From contig NZ_CP110389.1 in NCBI RefSeq assembly GCF_026015985.1, positions 2,884,001 to 2,948,000 of the forward strand: a stretch of DNA of 64,000 nucleotides, given 5' to 3'. The notes below the pieces were generated by a model. The model ran no database searches. It was not told where the DNA came from and worked only from the letters and a program-made list of their open reading frames with translations. The DNA comes from Rhodopseudomonas sp. P2A-2r (GTDB lineage Bacteria > Pseudomonadota > Alphaproteobacteria > Rhizobiales > Xanthobacteraceae). Shown piece by piece: positions 17,700-26,907 of this stretch (its first letter is position 1; each line of letters opens with the position of its first letter). A program made the position numbers and the translations under genes.

Positions 17700-18349
17700 T
17701 CCCAAATATCTGAGCAAGGAGAAGCGCAATGATTAGGCGCGAAGGGCTGCATGTGATTGATTTAGCTCAATAGGGAAATCGGATGAGCTTCGCGGATTAG
17801 GATACATGCTGCGCCGTTTCACACATCAACGCGAGCTTCAGAATTAGCCCAACTTGAAATTATGCGCGATTGCGACAGTGGAATTGATCTTGATCAAATT
17901 GAACGCCGGATTTGCCAAACGCTTGGCGTCGATCTCGTTGGAGACGCTCTTGTCTGTCTCGGAGACGGCGCCCGCGACGGGGTGAACCCTGTTCCCATGG
18001 TTCGGCCAGCAATCCTTCGAGAATACTGCCGAGCGTTAGATCATCGGCATGTCCGAAACGCTGGACGCGGTGCGAGCTGTTGGGTCGGTGGCGACGATTG
18101 TCGGCGTGCTCTGCAGTTCTGATGACGCATCGTTGTTAGGGAGCTCGATTTAATGAATTAGCTCAATAGCCCGGCTGCCAAGAACAGGAAACGCCGTGAC
18201 GCGTGTTATTCGCGCTTCCGTCAGCTGCACCATATCCGAAAACGGAGAGTCACTTCAAAGGGATCGGCCACTGCGGCTTTTCAGCGCGAGTCTCCGTCAT
18301 CAAAATTGCGACAAAGCCAAATTTGAAGGCCGATTTGACACTCTGTTTC
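17700..18349. other. Long stretch without a convincing gene
   Basis: About 650 bp with only short frames of no recognisable similarity. It includes a 34-codon frame at 18049-18153 that I could not support. Probably decayed sequence leading into the LOG remnant. Confidence 0.4.
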
Positions 18350-18490
18350 AGCTTTCATTATTGCGCCTTGCGCAAGCTGCATTTTCTCCTTCGGGCCAAG
18401 ACACTCGTGGCGTTTCCTAGTGGTTATGGCACGTTCGACGAATTGTTCGAGGTTCTAACTCTCATTCAGACACGGAATATCAAAGCTAAT
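18350..18490 (+). pseudogene. LOG-family (lysine decarboxylase-like) remnant
   Basis: The segment FHYCALRKLHFLLRAKTLVA followed by FPSGYGTFDELFEVLTLIQT matches the nucleotide-binding core of LOG/PpnN proteins, in which PGGxGTxxE is the signature. Here the first glycine has become serine (PSGYGT). Flanking sequence on both sides is unrelated, so only about 45 residues of a roughly 200-290 residue enzyme remain. Confidence 0.65.
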
Positions 18491-18561
18491 TCCCGTTGTG
18501 CTGGTGAGCAAAGCCTATTGACGTCGTGCCGTCGACATAGAGTTCCTGGTCGATGAAGGTA

Positions 18562-19308
18562 TCATCGATGCTCCGTTGCGGAATGGCTGCCGTCTGCCGG
18601 CGCCAGTACTACGGGCGGGCCGTCCCCGACATCTTCAAAGGCGATATCCGCCAGCACCGGCAGATGGTCCGAATACGTCCGCGCCTCGCGGTCAGTCCAT
18701 GCCTTCACGATGGTTGCGTTTCGCGTGGCGTAGATGCGGTCGAGCCGTAGCATGGGAAGCCGCGCCGGAAACGTCCGCAACCGCGTCCGCACCGGGCAGC
18801 GCGAGGCCAGCCCCCGCCGCACCGACTTGACCCAGAACCAATCGTTGAAGTCACCGATGACCAGAGTCCGCGGCGCAACCACGAGGGCGGCGAGCGCCTG
18901 CGCCTGCGCCTGGCGCTCGTGGATGCTGAGGCCAAGATGCGTCGCCACCACCGTCACCTCGCCGATCGGGAAACGTATCGCTGCGGAGATCGCCCGACGG
19001 GGCTCCCTCTCCTGATAGGAAACGTCGGTCACCTCGGGCGCGCCGGCGAACGGCCAGCGGCTGAGTAGCACCTGCCCGTAGTCGCCGTCTTCGGTGACGA
19101 TCGAACGGGCCTCGACGCGATGTTCGCCGACGGCGTCCGCCAGCCTGGCGAATACATCGTCCTTGCGTCCGCGCGAGTCAATTTCCTGCAGGGCGACCAC
19201 ATCGGGCGACCACTTATCAATGATCGAGCAAACGCCTTCCAGGTCGAAATCCGGATTAAGATTGAACGTGCCGTGCACGTTCCATGTCATGATGCGGATC
19301 GTCTCCAT
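18562..19308 (-). CDS. Endonuclease/exonuclease/phosphatase-family hydrolase
   Basis: 248 residues from ATG 19308, which shares its A with the stop of the upstream phospholipase gene (TGATG). The EEP fold is shown by IRIMTWNVHGTF at the N-terminus, PDVVALQEID (metal-binding glutamate), LVIGDFNDWFW (catalytic D and N) and YSDHLPVLADI (catalytic D-H pair) at the C-terminus. These residues act on phosphodiesters. Coupling to a phospholipase D-type protein suggests joint action on phospholipids or their head groups, as in a common two-gene arrangement where an EEP protein follows a PLD/VTT fusion. No signal peptide is visible. Confidence 0.85.
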   Translation of the reverse strand: METIRIMTWNVHGTFNLNPDFDLEGVCSIIDKWSPDVVALQEIDSRGRKDDVFARLADAVGEHRVEARSIVTEDGDYGQVLLSRWPFAGAPEVTDVSYQEREPRRAISAAIRFPIGEVTVVATHLGLSIHERQAQAQALAALVVAPRTLVIGDFNDWFWVKSVRRGLASRCPVRTRLRTFPARLPMLRLDRIYATRNATIVKAWTDREARTYSDHLPVLADIAFEDVGDGPPVVLAPADGSHSATEHR

Positions 19309-21296
19309 CACGTGCGGCGTCCGCTCCACCACGTCACTACGAATTGAACCGCGAGACAGACGACAATCCACAGCAGGATGGTGAGGCCGAGCGGCACCGC
19401 GTTCGACCAGGAGGCATTTTTGGCGAAGTCCGCGATCTGCGCGCCCAGCGCAGCCATGGTGACAATGCCGGGCGCCATTCCCAGCACCGTCCCGATCAGA
19501 AAATCACCCAGCCGCAACTGGCTGGCGCCGGCCAACACGTTGACGAGTGAGAACGGCGCGACCGGTACCATCCGGATCATCGACACGGCAACGACGCCCT
19601 TGCCGACGATGCGGTTCTGAACGCGCAAGGCGCGCGCTCCAAGCAGCGATTGCAGCCGCCTGTGGCCGAGAAGACGGCCGATCATGAACAGCACGAACGA
19701 GCTTGCCATTACGCCGGCCGTGGCGCTGATCGCGCCCATCAAGGGCCCCAGCGCCGCCGCCGTCGCGGCAATCATGACGGTCACGGGGAATACGACCAGC
19801 CCTCCCAGCACGAAGATCGCGACTGCAAACAGTGGTGCCCATGCCGACTGTGAATGCCTTGCGATGAAGGATGCGACGTAGCCAATATCGGTGTAATCGC
19901 TCAGCGACGTCGTGCGCCACGCCAGCGCGAGGCCAGTGAGCGCGACCACAGTACCGCCCACCGCCAGCAGCGTGCGCGGGGTCCACATCCGCCGCGCCGC
20001 GCGCTGCAGATTGAGCGGCTGCTTCGGATCGGCGATCGGCTGGATGATGTCGGTCATCCCAACGACCGGCGTCCTTTCTTCATCAATCGGCAGCAAGGCC
20101 CGGTCGGCTCCGCTCTGTGCATGGCGATCGATGAATCTAAGCAGGTCGTCTTCGTGGTCCGCGATGGTGGCCTCATCCACTCCACAGAAATGTCCGATCA
20201 GCCGGCGCCGCAGGTCGCAGATGAATTCCCGATGATCTTCCGTCGTTGCCTCGAATGCCAGATCGCATTCGGTGTCCGCCCCCATCGAGCGGTTGTTGAT
20301 GTTGGCCGAGCCGACCCGCAGGAACCGGTCATCGACGATCATGACTTTGCTGTGAATCATCACCGCGGCCGAGGATTCCTTGCCTTTTACCGAAGGATAG
20401 AGAATGCGCAGCTGGTCGGCTACGCCGGCCGCGACGAACGGATGCATGAAGCCGCCGCGGCCGGCCTGCATCGCCTGCGATTCCAGCCATGACGAATGCG
20501 CCTTAGGCGTCACGATGAGCACGTGCAGCGACGGCACGTCAGCCATCCGCTGCGCCAGCGCCTCCGCGATCCCGGTGGCGCTGGCAAACTGGTTTTCGAT
20601 ATAGATGAAGCGGCTTGCGGCACCGATCGACGCCTCGAACAGCCGGGCCACCTCGTCGACCCCGTCCTGCGACGCGGTTCTGAGTTCGGTCCGCGCGATG
20701 CCAGTCTGGATCTGCCTTGCTCCTGCCGGCACGGATGCAGGCCAGCGATCGCACGCAACAGCTTCGCAATCTTCCGCTGTGCAACCGGCAGCCGCCCATC
20801 GCTCGAACGCGATCTCGCCGAGTGCTGCCGCGGCCTGGCCCTCGACCATGCACTGCACGTCGTGGAACGGCGGGTATGGCTTTCCGGCGGGGTCGCGACG
20901 AAGCGGATGCTCGGCTAGATGCTCACTGGTGTCCCAGCGCCGGATCGTCAGGTCCAGCCCGCCGACAAACGCAACCGCGTTGTCTATCACCACGATCTTC
21001 TGATGCTGGGACGATCCGAGGGGAAGGCTGGAGTCCAGACAAAACTGAATTCGGCCGTCACTTCCTGTCGTGAACTTGTCGGCGGAATTCCATTCCCGCT
21101 CGGCAGCATACAACGCCGCGAAATCCCAGCTTAAAATGTTAATCTGAAGCGCGGGTTTTGCTTTGAGCAATCTTCTCAGGAAAGGACCAAGCTCGGTCGG
21201 AAATCCGTCGTCAGCCCAGCCGGTTGATCCGACCAGCAGCGTTTTGCTGTGAATGTCCCAGCCAAGGATATACACTTGTCGCTCGGCCAGCAGCAA
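19308..21296 (-). CDS. Phospholipase D domain fused to a VTT/TVP38 membrane domain
   Basis: At least 662 residues. Two HKD motifs mark the phospholipase D superfamily: SQHQKIVVIDNAVAFVGG and MIHSKVMIVDDRFLRVGS, the second followed by NINNRSMGADTECD. The last 230 residues are a SNARE-associated/VTT membrane domain (VVFPVTVMIAATAAALG, SSFVLFMIGRLLG). The frame opens at a TTG at 21296, but coding similarity seems to continue upstream to about 21413 (AVFNDAAEYFGALRDALLLA) without an ATG, GTG or TTG, so the true start is missing or is a CTG. Likely a cardiolipin synthase-like or phospholipid-hydrolysing inner-membrane protein. Confidence 0.85.
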   Translation of the reverse strand: MLLAERQVYILGWDIHSKTLLVGSTGWADDGFPTELGPFLRRLLKAKPALQINILSWDFAALYAAEREWNSADKFTTGSDGRIQFCLDSSLPLGSSQHQKIVVIDNAVAFVGGLDLTIRRWDTSEHLAEHPLRRDPAGKPYPPFHDVQCMVEGQAAAALGEIAFERWAAAGCTAEDCEAVACDRWPASVPAGARQIQTGIARTELRTASQDGVDEVARLFEASIGAASRFIYIENQFASATGIAEALAQRMADVPSLHVLIVTPKAHSSWLESQAMQAGRGGFMHPFVAAGVADQLRILYPSVKGKESSAAVMIHSKVMIVDDRFLRVGSANINNRSMGADTECDLAFEATTEDHREFICDLRRRLIGHFCGVDEATIADHEDDLLRFIDRHAQSGADRALLPIDEERTPVVGMTDIIQPIADPKQPLNLQRAARRMWTPRTLLAVGGTVVALTGLALAWRTTSLSDYTDIGYVASFIARHSQSAWAPLFAVAIFVLGGLVVFPVTVMIAATAAALGPLMGAISATAGVMASSFVLFMIGRLLGHRRLQSLLGARALRVQNRIVGKGVVAVSMIRMVPVAPFSLVNVLAGASQLRLGDFLIGTVLGMAPGIVTMAALGAQIADFAKNASWSNAVPLGLTILLWIVVCLAVQFVVTWWSGRRT

Positions 21297-21593
21297 CGCG
21301 TCCCTCAGCGCGCCAAAGTATTCGGCAGCGTCATTAAAGACGGCGAGCCTGGATGCTTCGCAACGCCTCCAGACGGTCTGGCCGGGGATCAGAATGGATG
21401 AACTGTTGAGCAGTCGTCACCTTGGACCTGGGGTAAATCCCGTTAATAATCGACGATAGGGGATCAGTACCCTCAAACGCCTCGGCTCTTAGTCGGTTCC
21501 ACAGGACGCCGACAAAACGCACTCGTCTCTGAGGCGAGGTGCAATTCCATTCTGTGCCACGAAGAGAATCATGCACTGCAACAAAAAACAACC

Positions 21594-21827
21594 TTATGGA
21601 TGCGCTGCCTGCAGACGCCGCACCGTGAATTCGATCTGTCCGTCCGGCAGTTGTCGCCAATGTTCAACAATCGCCATGTAGTCGCCCTGCGGGAACTGGT
21701 CGAGAACCTCGCGAGCCTTAAGGCGAGCCGCTTCGACCGGCAATGTGAATGTCTCTCGCAACAATCCTTTGTCCGGCTCGCGGCTGTTAGATAGCCGGGC
21801 GGCAAGATCACTGGGTTGACTGGGCAT
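21594..21827 (-). CDS. Small conserved-looking protein of unknown function
   Basis: 77 residues from ATG 21827 (MPSQPSDLAARLSN). A helical segment with alternating charge (VEAARLKAREVLDQFPQGDY) is followed by VEHWRQLPDGQIEFTVRRL, a pattern typical of small rhizobial proteins of unknown role. No membrane segment or signal peptide. It lies about 300 bp from the 5' end of the phospholipase gene with no obvious link. Confidence 0.5.
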   Translation of the reverse strand: MPSQPSDLAARLSNSREPDKGLLRETFTLPVEAARLKAREVLDQFPQGDYMAIVEHWRQLPDGQIEFTVRRLQAAHP

Positions 21828-22204
21828 GTCACGACTCCGAGCAACCACCGCGTAATATAGCGGGTGACTAAAACGATTTCAGTGAAACGGCAGACACTTT
21901 CCACGATCACCGCGGCGGAACCGACGATGTGAGAACGGTGGTCGTAGGGATTAGTGTAGACGATACGCTGCCTCGTGTTTTCCTGAACCATGACAGCCGA
22001 CCAACCGCACAAATCCTTGCGGATACATCTCATGACCGTGAGAGCCTACGGCGTCTTGCTCTGACATCGGGCCGTGGCCACCGCTGTCGGCAAGCACATC
22101 TCTTCTCTTTTGCGGAAATTCAGCAGGTGCCGCGCCCACTCTACGAGAGATCATGGACAGCTCCTTTGCATCGTAAGTTGACTAGAATAATTTAGGACGA
22201 AAAT
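21828..22204. other. Stretch without a recognised gene
   Basis: About 375 bp in a decayed region; frames here are short and unlike proteins. Nothing supportable seen. Confidence 0.35.
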
Positions 22205-22486
22205 TTACGGATTGAATTGATGCGGATCAATTCTGGAGCGACCAAGGTCCCATGAGGGCGGCCTTACCGAGCTTTCGGTATCTCTTCGGCTCGACATAGC
22301 CTCCACATACATCTCCATCGATCCCATCACAGCATGTCCGAGCATCGCGTGAACCGAACTCGGGTCGGCGCCGTTCTGCAGCAGATGCGCTCCGAAGGCA
22401 TGCCGTAGCGTTTTCGGCGAAATTTTGTCGGCTTCCGGAATACCGGCCAGACTCGGCAGTCTCTTTGATCTCTTGGAAGGCAGCAT
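22205..22486 (-). pseudogene. Tyrosine recombinase, C-terminal fragment
   Basis: ISPKTLRHAFGAHLLQNGAD followed by VHAMLGHAVMGSMEMYVEA is the XerC/D-type catalytic end. It has the second arginine in the LRHAF block and the H-box histidine in LGHA; the nucleophilic tyrosine is probably Y of MEMYVEA. The N-terminal core-binding domain and the first catalytic arginine are missing, and the tail after the tyrosine is longer than usual. It cannot be active. It may be the relic of the integrase that brought in the surrounding region. Confidence 0.7.
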
Positions 22487-22787
22487 TCCTTCCCAGATGG
22501 TCTTCTACTTGCCTAATCGAGTGAAATGCCCAGGCGGACGAGGGCTCCTCGACGGCTAAGCGGCTAAACGAACGCTCACGCAGCGAGCCATAGAGCAGCA
22601 GAATACGCGGCCGATGGTTGATGGCGGAATTCTAGCTCAAGAGGGCCGCGTCTGGAACGTGGAAGGCGGCCGGGTCAATGTTCGGAAGGTTAGCCTGCAT
22701 CGATGATCTCGCGGCCTTCTTTGACGCGCTGACCGATGTGCGGATTCGGCAGGATGATCAACAGCTCCTCCGATGGTCAGCAGAGTC
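22487..22787. other. Decayed sequence between recombinase and MFS remnants
   Basis: About 300 bp. A minus-strand frame ending near 22690 reads ELLIILPNPHIGQRVKEG and looks like the tail of a real protein, but it is too short to name. Otherwise nothing. Confidence 0.35.
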
Positions 22788-23035
22788 TCACGCGCTTGAG
22801 CTCTCCGCAACGGGAACAGGATGTAGCGGAATGAGGAACGTGATGAAGCAGCAGAGCAGCAGCATGATCGCCGAGCCGACGAGGCATCCGGTGATGCCGC
22901 TGGCCTGATAGAGAACGCCCGACAATGTGATGCCGAGCAGGCGACCGGCCGCGTTGGCGGCGTAATAGAAGTCGACATCTTCGGCGGCGTTTTCCGACCC
23001 GGCATAGGCTAGGATCAGATAGGAATGAAGCGACG
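22788..23035 (-). pseudogene. MFS transporter C-terminal remnant, ArsJ-like
   Basis: Minus-strand frame reading YLILAYAGSENAAEDVDFYY, AANAAGRLLGITLSGVLYQ and GCLVGSAIMLLLCCFITFLI, then a stop at 22788. This order (acidic loop, FYYxANAxGRL, last helix) matches the C-terminal end of ArsJ-type MFS exporters of organoarsenicals. Upstream helices are absent and no ars genes lie nearby. About 80 of 400 residues remain. The ArsJ label is tentative; an MFS tail is clear. Confidence 0.55.
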
Positions 23036-23116
23036 AGAAGCGTAATCGTTACAGGTGGCAGCGACAAGGCCGGCGGGACGAAGCTCCGTGAGCTTCCCGA
23101 CCATGGCTATCGTCCG

Positions 23117-24882
23117 CTATAGCGTTGGGAACAGTGACTCCATCTTCGCCTTCATCGTAGCGCTCAATGTCTTCACAAGCTCAGCGTTGTACGAGCCGGT
23201 CGGCATCGGCTCTATGGTCGGATCATTGGTTGGATTAGATATATATATATCCGCATGGACGATCTGCTGCGCCGCGATCGCATATTTACGCGACGTCGCA
23301 GCGGGCGTTCCGTCCTCGACCGCTGGATCAACGTCGGTCGCAACGATTGAAATTGTATAGTCGCTGTTGAGGTAGATCTCAAAAGTGCGGAACTGCTGCG
23401 GAAAATCCCTTAACGATGACGTCTCGACGTGCCAGAAGCTTTTTTCAGGAGCGTTGACCGGATCAGGCGATATGAATGCCTTGACGGTATTCAAATGACG
23501 ATGCCCCGCAACCCACATGATCAAATTCGGATGGCTGTGAAGTTCAGCAACTAGATCCGGCAGGGTGACAGCATTTTGTGGATCGGTCCACCAACCCATT
23601 TCGGACGCAGGTGAGGTCACTTCAACGCCGATCGGGACGTGCGCGGCAATGATCATCATCTGACCGGCGGCATCGCCATCTGCAAGTTCCGTTTTTAGCC
23701 AGCTCCATCGTGCCTGGTCGAGAAAACCATGCCCATGGATGTCGGTAGAGCTATCGTCTTCGCTTTGTGTGTCGTCGAGCACGACAACCTTGATCGGTAT
23801 CGCCGACTTCGGCACAAAACTGAAACAGGCAAAGCCGTTTCTGGCGTCAGTCAAATTGAAGCCGTGGCCGACCGGACTTGATGATGTCGTAAAAAATTCC
23901 TTCATCCACTCCGTTCTCAAAAGTGAACGGCGGTCCGGGTCGGCGATAACCTTCGGCGGGCTCCTGAAGTCCGGGGCAGGCCCCGCGTATTTGATGTCAC
24001 CGTAGGGAGTCGAGCCGTCGATTACGCCCATATAGTAAATATGGTCCCTTATTTGTGCGGGGTTGGCGAGGACATCTCCCGTGGCGAAGACTTCGTCGGA
24101 AATGAATGACTGTCGAAGATCGGTTCTAAGGCTATAGTCCACGGGGATCGAACCGATCCAGAAATGATCGTGATTGCCGAGAGTCTGATACCAGGGAATC
24201 GTCTTGTCGAGCCCCGCGGCCTTGAACGATTTCTGATAATCGATCGTTTCGGTTCCGAGATGAGCCCCGGAACTTGGGCTGATAACCTTGCCGTCGAGGA
24301 CGTCAATATACCACCTCAGCTCGTTGTACTGCGTGCTGTTGCAGGCATCGCCCAGAGAGATGCCGAAATCGAACGGTTCCTTCTTATGAAGGGCGTTAAT
24401 CGTCTGAACAGCCGCATCGAGAACATGCGTCGTATACAGCATGATTCCCGAATAGAGCGAAGCGCTGACCGGCAATGTCTTGTGTAGGCGTTGAAGATAG
24501 ATCAATTGATTGGGAGATTCCTTGTCGGTGATATGGATGTCGCTGATGGTAAAGAACGTCAACAGTTTTGCTTTTTGGTGACTGTTGAACCGTCATAGCG
24601 CGCCGGCATGATATCGGTCCGCGTGACGGATTTGAGAGGATCGCCAAACGCCCAGTTGCCGAAGCCGTATTGCTTGTATTTCGAAAGCTCATGAAGCTCG
24701 ATCTTCGCCGAAGGCGTTGGGCCAGGCACCACCGTCCTCCGCAGTGTTGTGGAAACATCCGACGCAATCGGATAGCCTTCGAGCTGACTTTGACTCGTTG
24801 CGCGGGCCTTGCGGAAGGTGAAGGTGGAAACAGCCAGTGCTCCGACGCTTACCCCAAAATCACGACGTGAAATCCTGGTCAT
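23117..24882 (-). pseudogene. TIGR03768-type metallophosphoesterase, frameshifted
   Basis: Two overlapping frames form one protein of about 585 residues. The first, from ATG 24882, has a twin-arginine signal (SRRDFGVSVGALAVS) and ends at KKQNC near 24559. The second continues with LTFFTISDIHITDKESPNQL (metal ligands D and H), then GISLGDACN, TLGNHDHFWIG and WVAGHRHLNTVKAF, the full metallophosphoesterase motif set, to the stop at 23117. One extra A in the run opposite T 24572-24576 would join TVTKK to AKLLTFF. Tat export of a folded metal enzyme to the periplasm is inferred. Possibly a sequence error rather than true decay. Confidence 0.75.
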
Positions 24883-25310
24883 GCCCTGCCTCCTGATTTT
24901 CCCTGTCGACGATCACGGCGGCCCGCTGGCGTGTCCCAAAAGGAAGGCCCGCTGATGATTGTGGCGCGCCGAGCTGAATTCGCCGATTACTAGAACGATA
25001 CCCTGATCCCGCTATTGACCGCTAAGCCGTTGCCGCCGTCGCGCGCGAGGGTGGTTGCAGATACTACAGCGAAGAACGCCCACAGGGGGCAATCGGGCAA
25101 AGAGCCCCGACTACGTTGCAAAACCATGATGGCGTAACCAGCCCGCCATCATGACAGAGCCGGAAAACTCTAACCGCCGGTGGTCCACTTTCGTAGCCGA
25201 TGATGCTGTTTTCCCATGGAGATCTTCTCTTTCCTGAGGCGCGTCTACATTGACAGCGCTGCGACCGTGCGGGACAAACTCTAGTCTGGCTTCCAAAGCA
25301 TGGCAGCATC
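24883..25310. other. Stretch with only a porin-tail relic
   Basis: About 430 bp without an intact gene. The minus strand at 24990-25079 keeps a 29-codon outer-membrane protein tail, described separately; the rest is featureless. Confidence 0.35.
24990..25079 (-). pseudogene. Outer-membrane protein C-terminal relic
   Basis: 29 codons ending in a stop: AFFAVVSATTLARDGGNGLA then VNSGIRVSF. The final phenylalanine and alternating pattern are the barrel-assembly signal of outer-membrane proteins. Nothing upstream continues it. Confidence 0.4.
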
Positions 25311-25520
25311 ATGGCGCGCACAAAGGTTCAGGTGATCGTGCCCGATCATGCCGGCTATGGCGCGTCAGGCAAGCTGACGGTGCCCTTTAGCGTTGCCGCG
25401 CTCGCGGACGATATCGAAACACTGCTCGCTCATCTGGATATAAGCTCTGTCGATCTGGTTGGCCTCTCCCTGGGTGGCATGATCGCGCTGGAGTTTGCGC
25501 TCCCAGACGTAACCACTTGA
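25311..25520 (+). pseudogene. Alpha/beta hydrolase fragment
   Basis: About 69 residues: VIVPDHAGYGASGK (strand and oxyanion region), ADDIETLLAHLDI, then the nucleophile elbow GLSLGGMIALEFAL with the serine in G-L-S-L-G. The frame then reads PDVTT and stops. The acid, histidine and lid are missing, and the N-terminal strand is also cut. A remnant of a roughly 270-residue enzyme. Confidence 0.7.
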
Positions 25521-25862
25521 ACATGAGAGTAGCCAGCGGCAGTGCACTTGCAAATTCGAATGTCGAAGAGGAGCACATTATGCAGCATTCCGGCTCTCCC
25601 CTTGATCCCGAACGGAGCCCCCATGCTCTGGCCGTTTCTTCCGCGAGACGACGACGCGCGGATGACACTCGCGCTCGAGGCATGCGAGGCGCGAGACAGG
25701 AGCCTGAGACGACCCGTCGTCAATCTCTCAGAGATAATATTGAGAATTTCTGGAGGCTCTCAAGGAAGCCGATCGTGAAAAACGACCTCCGATTTTTTGG
25801 CGATTCCGAAAAAGCGATACTGATCGCACCGCCCCCTCGACCGGATGGACGGAGGTCGTCGA
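25521..25862. other. Region with no recognised gene
   Basis: About 340 bp. A 51-codon frame beginning at about 25623 (MLWPFLPRDDDARMTLALEA) looks somewhat protein-like but has no family and no clear ribosome site. Confidence 0.35.
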
Positions 25863-26291
25863 ATGATTTGGTTGCCAGACGCTCTCGCGCGCATCCGCGG
25901 CAGCATTTTCAAATCCCGATCGACACGACTTGAGAAAGGCCAGGTCAATCCAGCACTGAATCAACGAATCAAAATCAATGGAAGGTATTCTTGGACTTTT
26001 GAACAAGCGGCATACGCGCTTCGCCAGTATTCTATCAATCACGACGATCCAGATGGATGGCGTATTTCGCGCATGTTACGCGATGCGGATGAGCCTCTTC
26101 GAGCCCGGCTTGCTGAAGCAAAGCTCCACAGCTGGATCCGATCGCGAATGGACATGACCTTAGCGGTTGACCCTGAATTCGCGGATCGGGGGCCGCCTGC
26201 GTCGGAAACGGATCCGTCTTGCAGCGCGCTCGACAATCCAGCGCCAGGCCAGGCCGGACCGACGACTACCGAACCAGACGATCCCGATTGA
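25863..26291 (+). CDS. Unknown protein with disordered C-terminus
   Basis: 142 residues from ATG 25863 (MIWLPDALARIRGSIFKSRS). The central part looks folded (YSWTFEQAAYALRQYSINHD, then RISRMLRDADEPLRARLAEA), helical and charged. The last 40 residues are Pro/Asp/Thr-rich and probably disordered. No known motif. Codon use is plausible but the region is full of fragments, so it may itself be a truncated gene. Confidence 0.4.
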   Translation: MIWLPDALARIRGSIFKSRSTRLEKGQVNPALNQRIKINGRYSWTFEQAAYALRQYSINHDDPDGWRISRMLRDADEPLRARLAEAKLHSWIRSRMDMTLAVDPEFADRGPPASETDPSCSALDNPAPGQAGPTTTEPDDPD

Positions 26292-26367
26292 CCTGCTCCG
26301 ATAGGGCGCGGCTTTCGGCAGATGACACAGTCCGTCGAAGACGCTGAAGTCGCAACGAGTTCGGCAA

Positions 26368-26490
26368 TCAGGCGAGCACCGCTGTGGCGGGCGCCAGTTC
26401 GGGGCCTCCGGCTTCGGGAGTCAGGAAGTCCTCGATCCGGTCACGTCCATTGGTCTTGGCTAGGTGCATCGCTTTGTCCGCCACGGTGAT
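26368..26490 (-). pseudogene. GGDEF (diguanylate cyclase) C-terminal remnant
   Basis: The segment ITVADKAMHLAKTNGRDRIE matches the closing helix of GGDEF domains (ADxAxxxAKxxGRNRV). It is followed by a 17-residue tail and a stop. The GGDEF active loop is absent. Confidence 0.6.
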
Positions 26491-26568
26491 ATGGCTCTCT
26501 CCGAGCGGCGGTATCGCACTTTGGTCGCGGCGGCACCGTGGAGGCGATGATGGCGCGTCGCCCCCTGA

Positions 26569-26688
26569 CGCGAGGCGCTTCGTCTCAACGTGGCCTTGGC
26601 CGAGGCGGGGAAAGGAACAGGTTACGATCCGACCGCTGTGGACGCCTGCATCAACCTGTTCCGCAACAAGGGATTCCGCCTGAAATGA
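26569..26688 (+). pseudogene. Possible HD-GYP phosphodiesterase C-terminal remnant
   Basis: Forty codons reading EALRLNVALAEAGKGTGYDP then DACINLFRNKGFRLK and stop. The G-x-x-Y/F-D-P pattern near the end resembles the last part of HD-GYP or other HD domains (hGxHFDPxxVxxF). Too short for certainty. Confidence 0.45.
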
Positions 26689-26907
26689 ACCGGAGGAGGG
26701 AGCCGTAAGGGTTGTGCTTGGTAGCATTTTGGCCCTGTACGGTCATTTGCGAGCGCCAACTGTGCGACGTAGAATAACAAAACGGCAATATTTTATACGG
26801 CGGACAGGCCGGCCTTTTGAGGAGGATCAACGTACACGAAAGCGAAAGGCGTATTGAAAACCATGATATAGTTGTTGAATCGTTCTCGCACGGTGCCCGG
26901 GGGTGTC

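Noticed and set aside
17862..18153. Small gene between the glycine-rich protein and the LOG remnant
   Set aside because: Short frames overlap each other without a ribosome site or family similarity.
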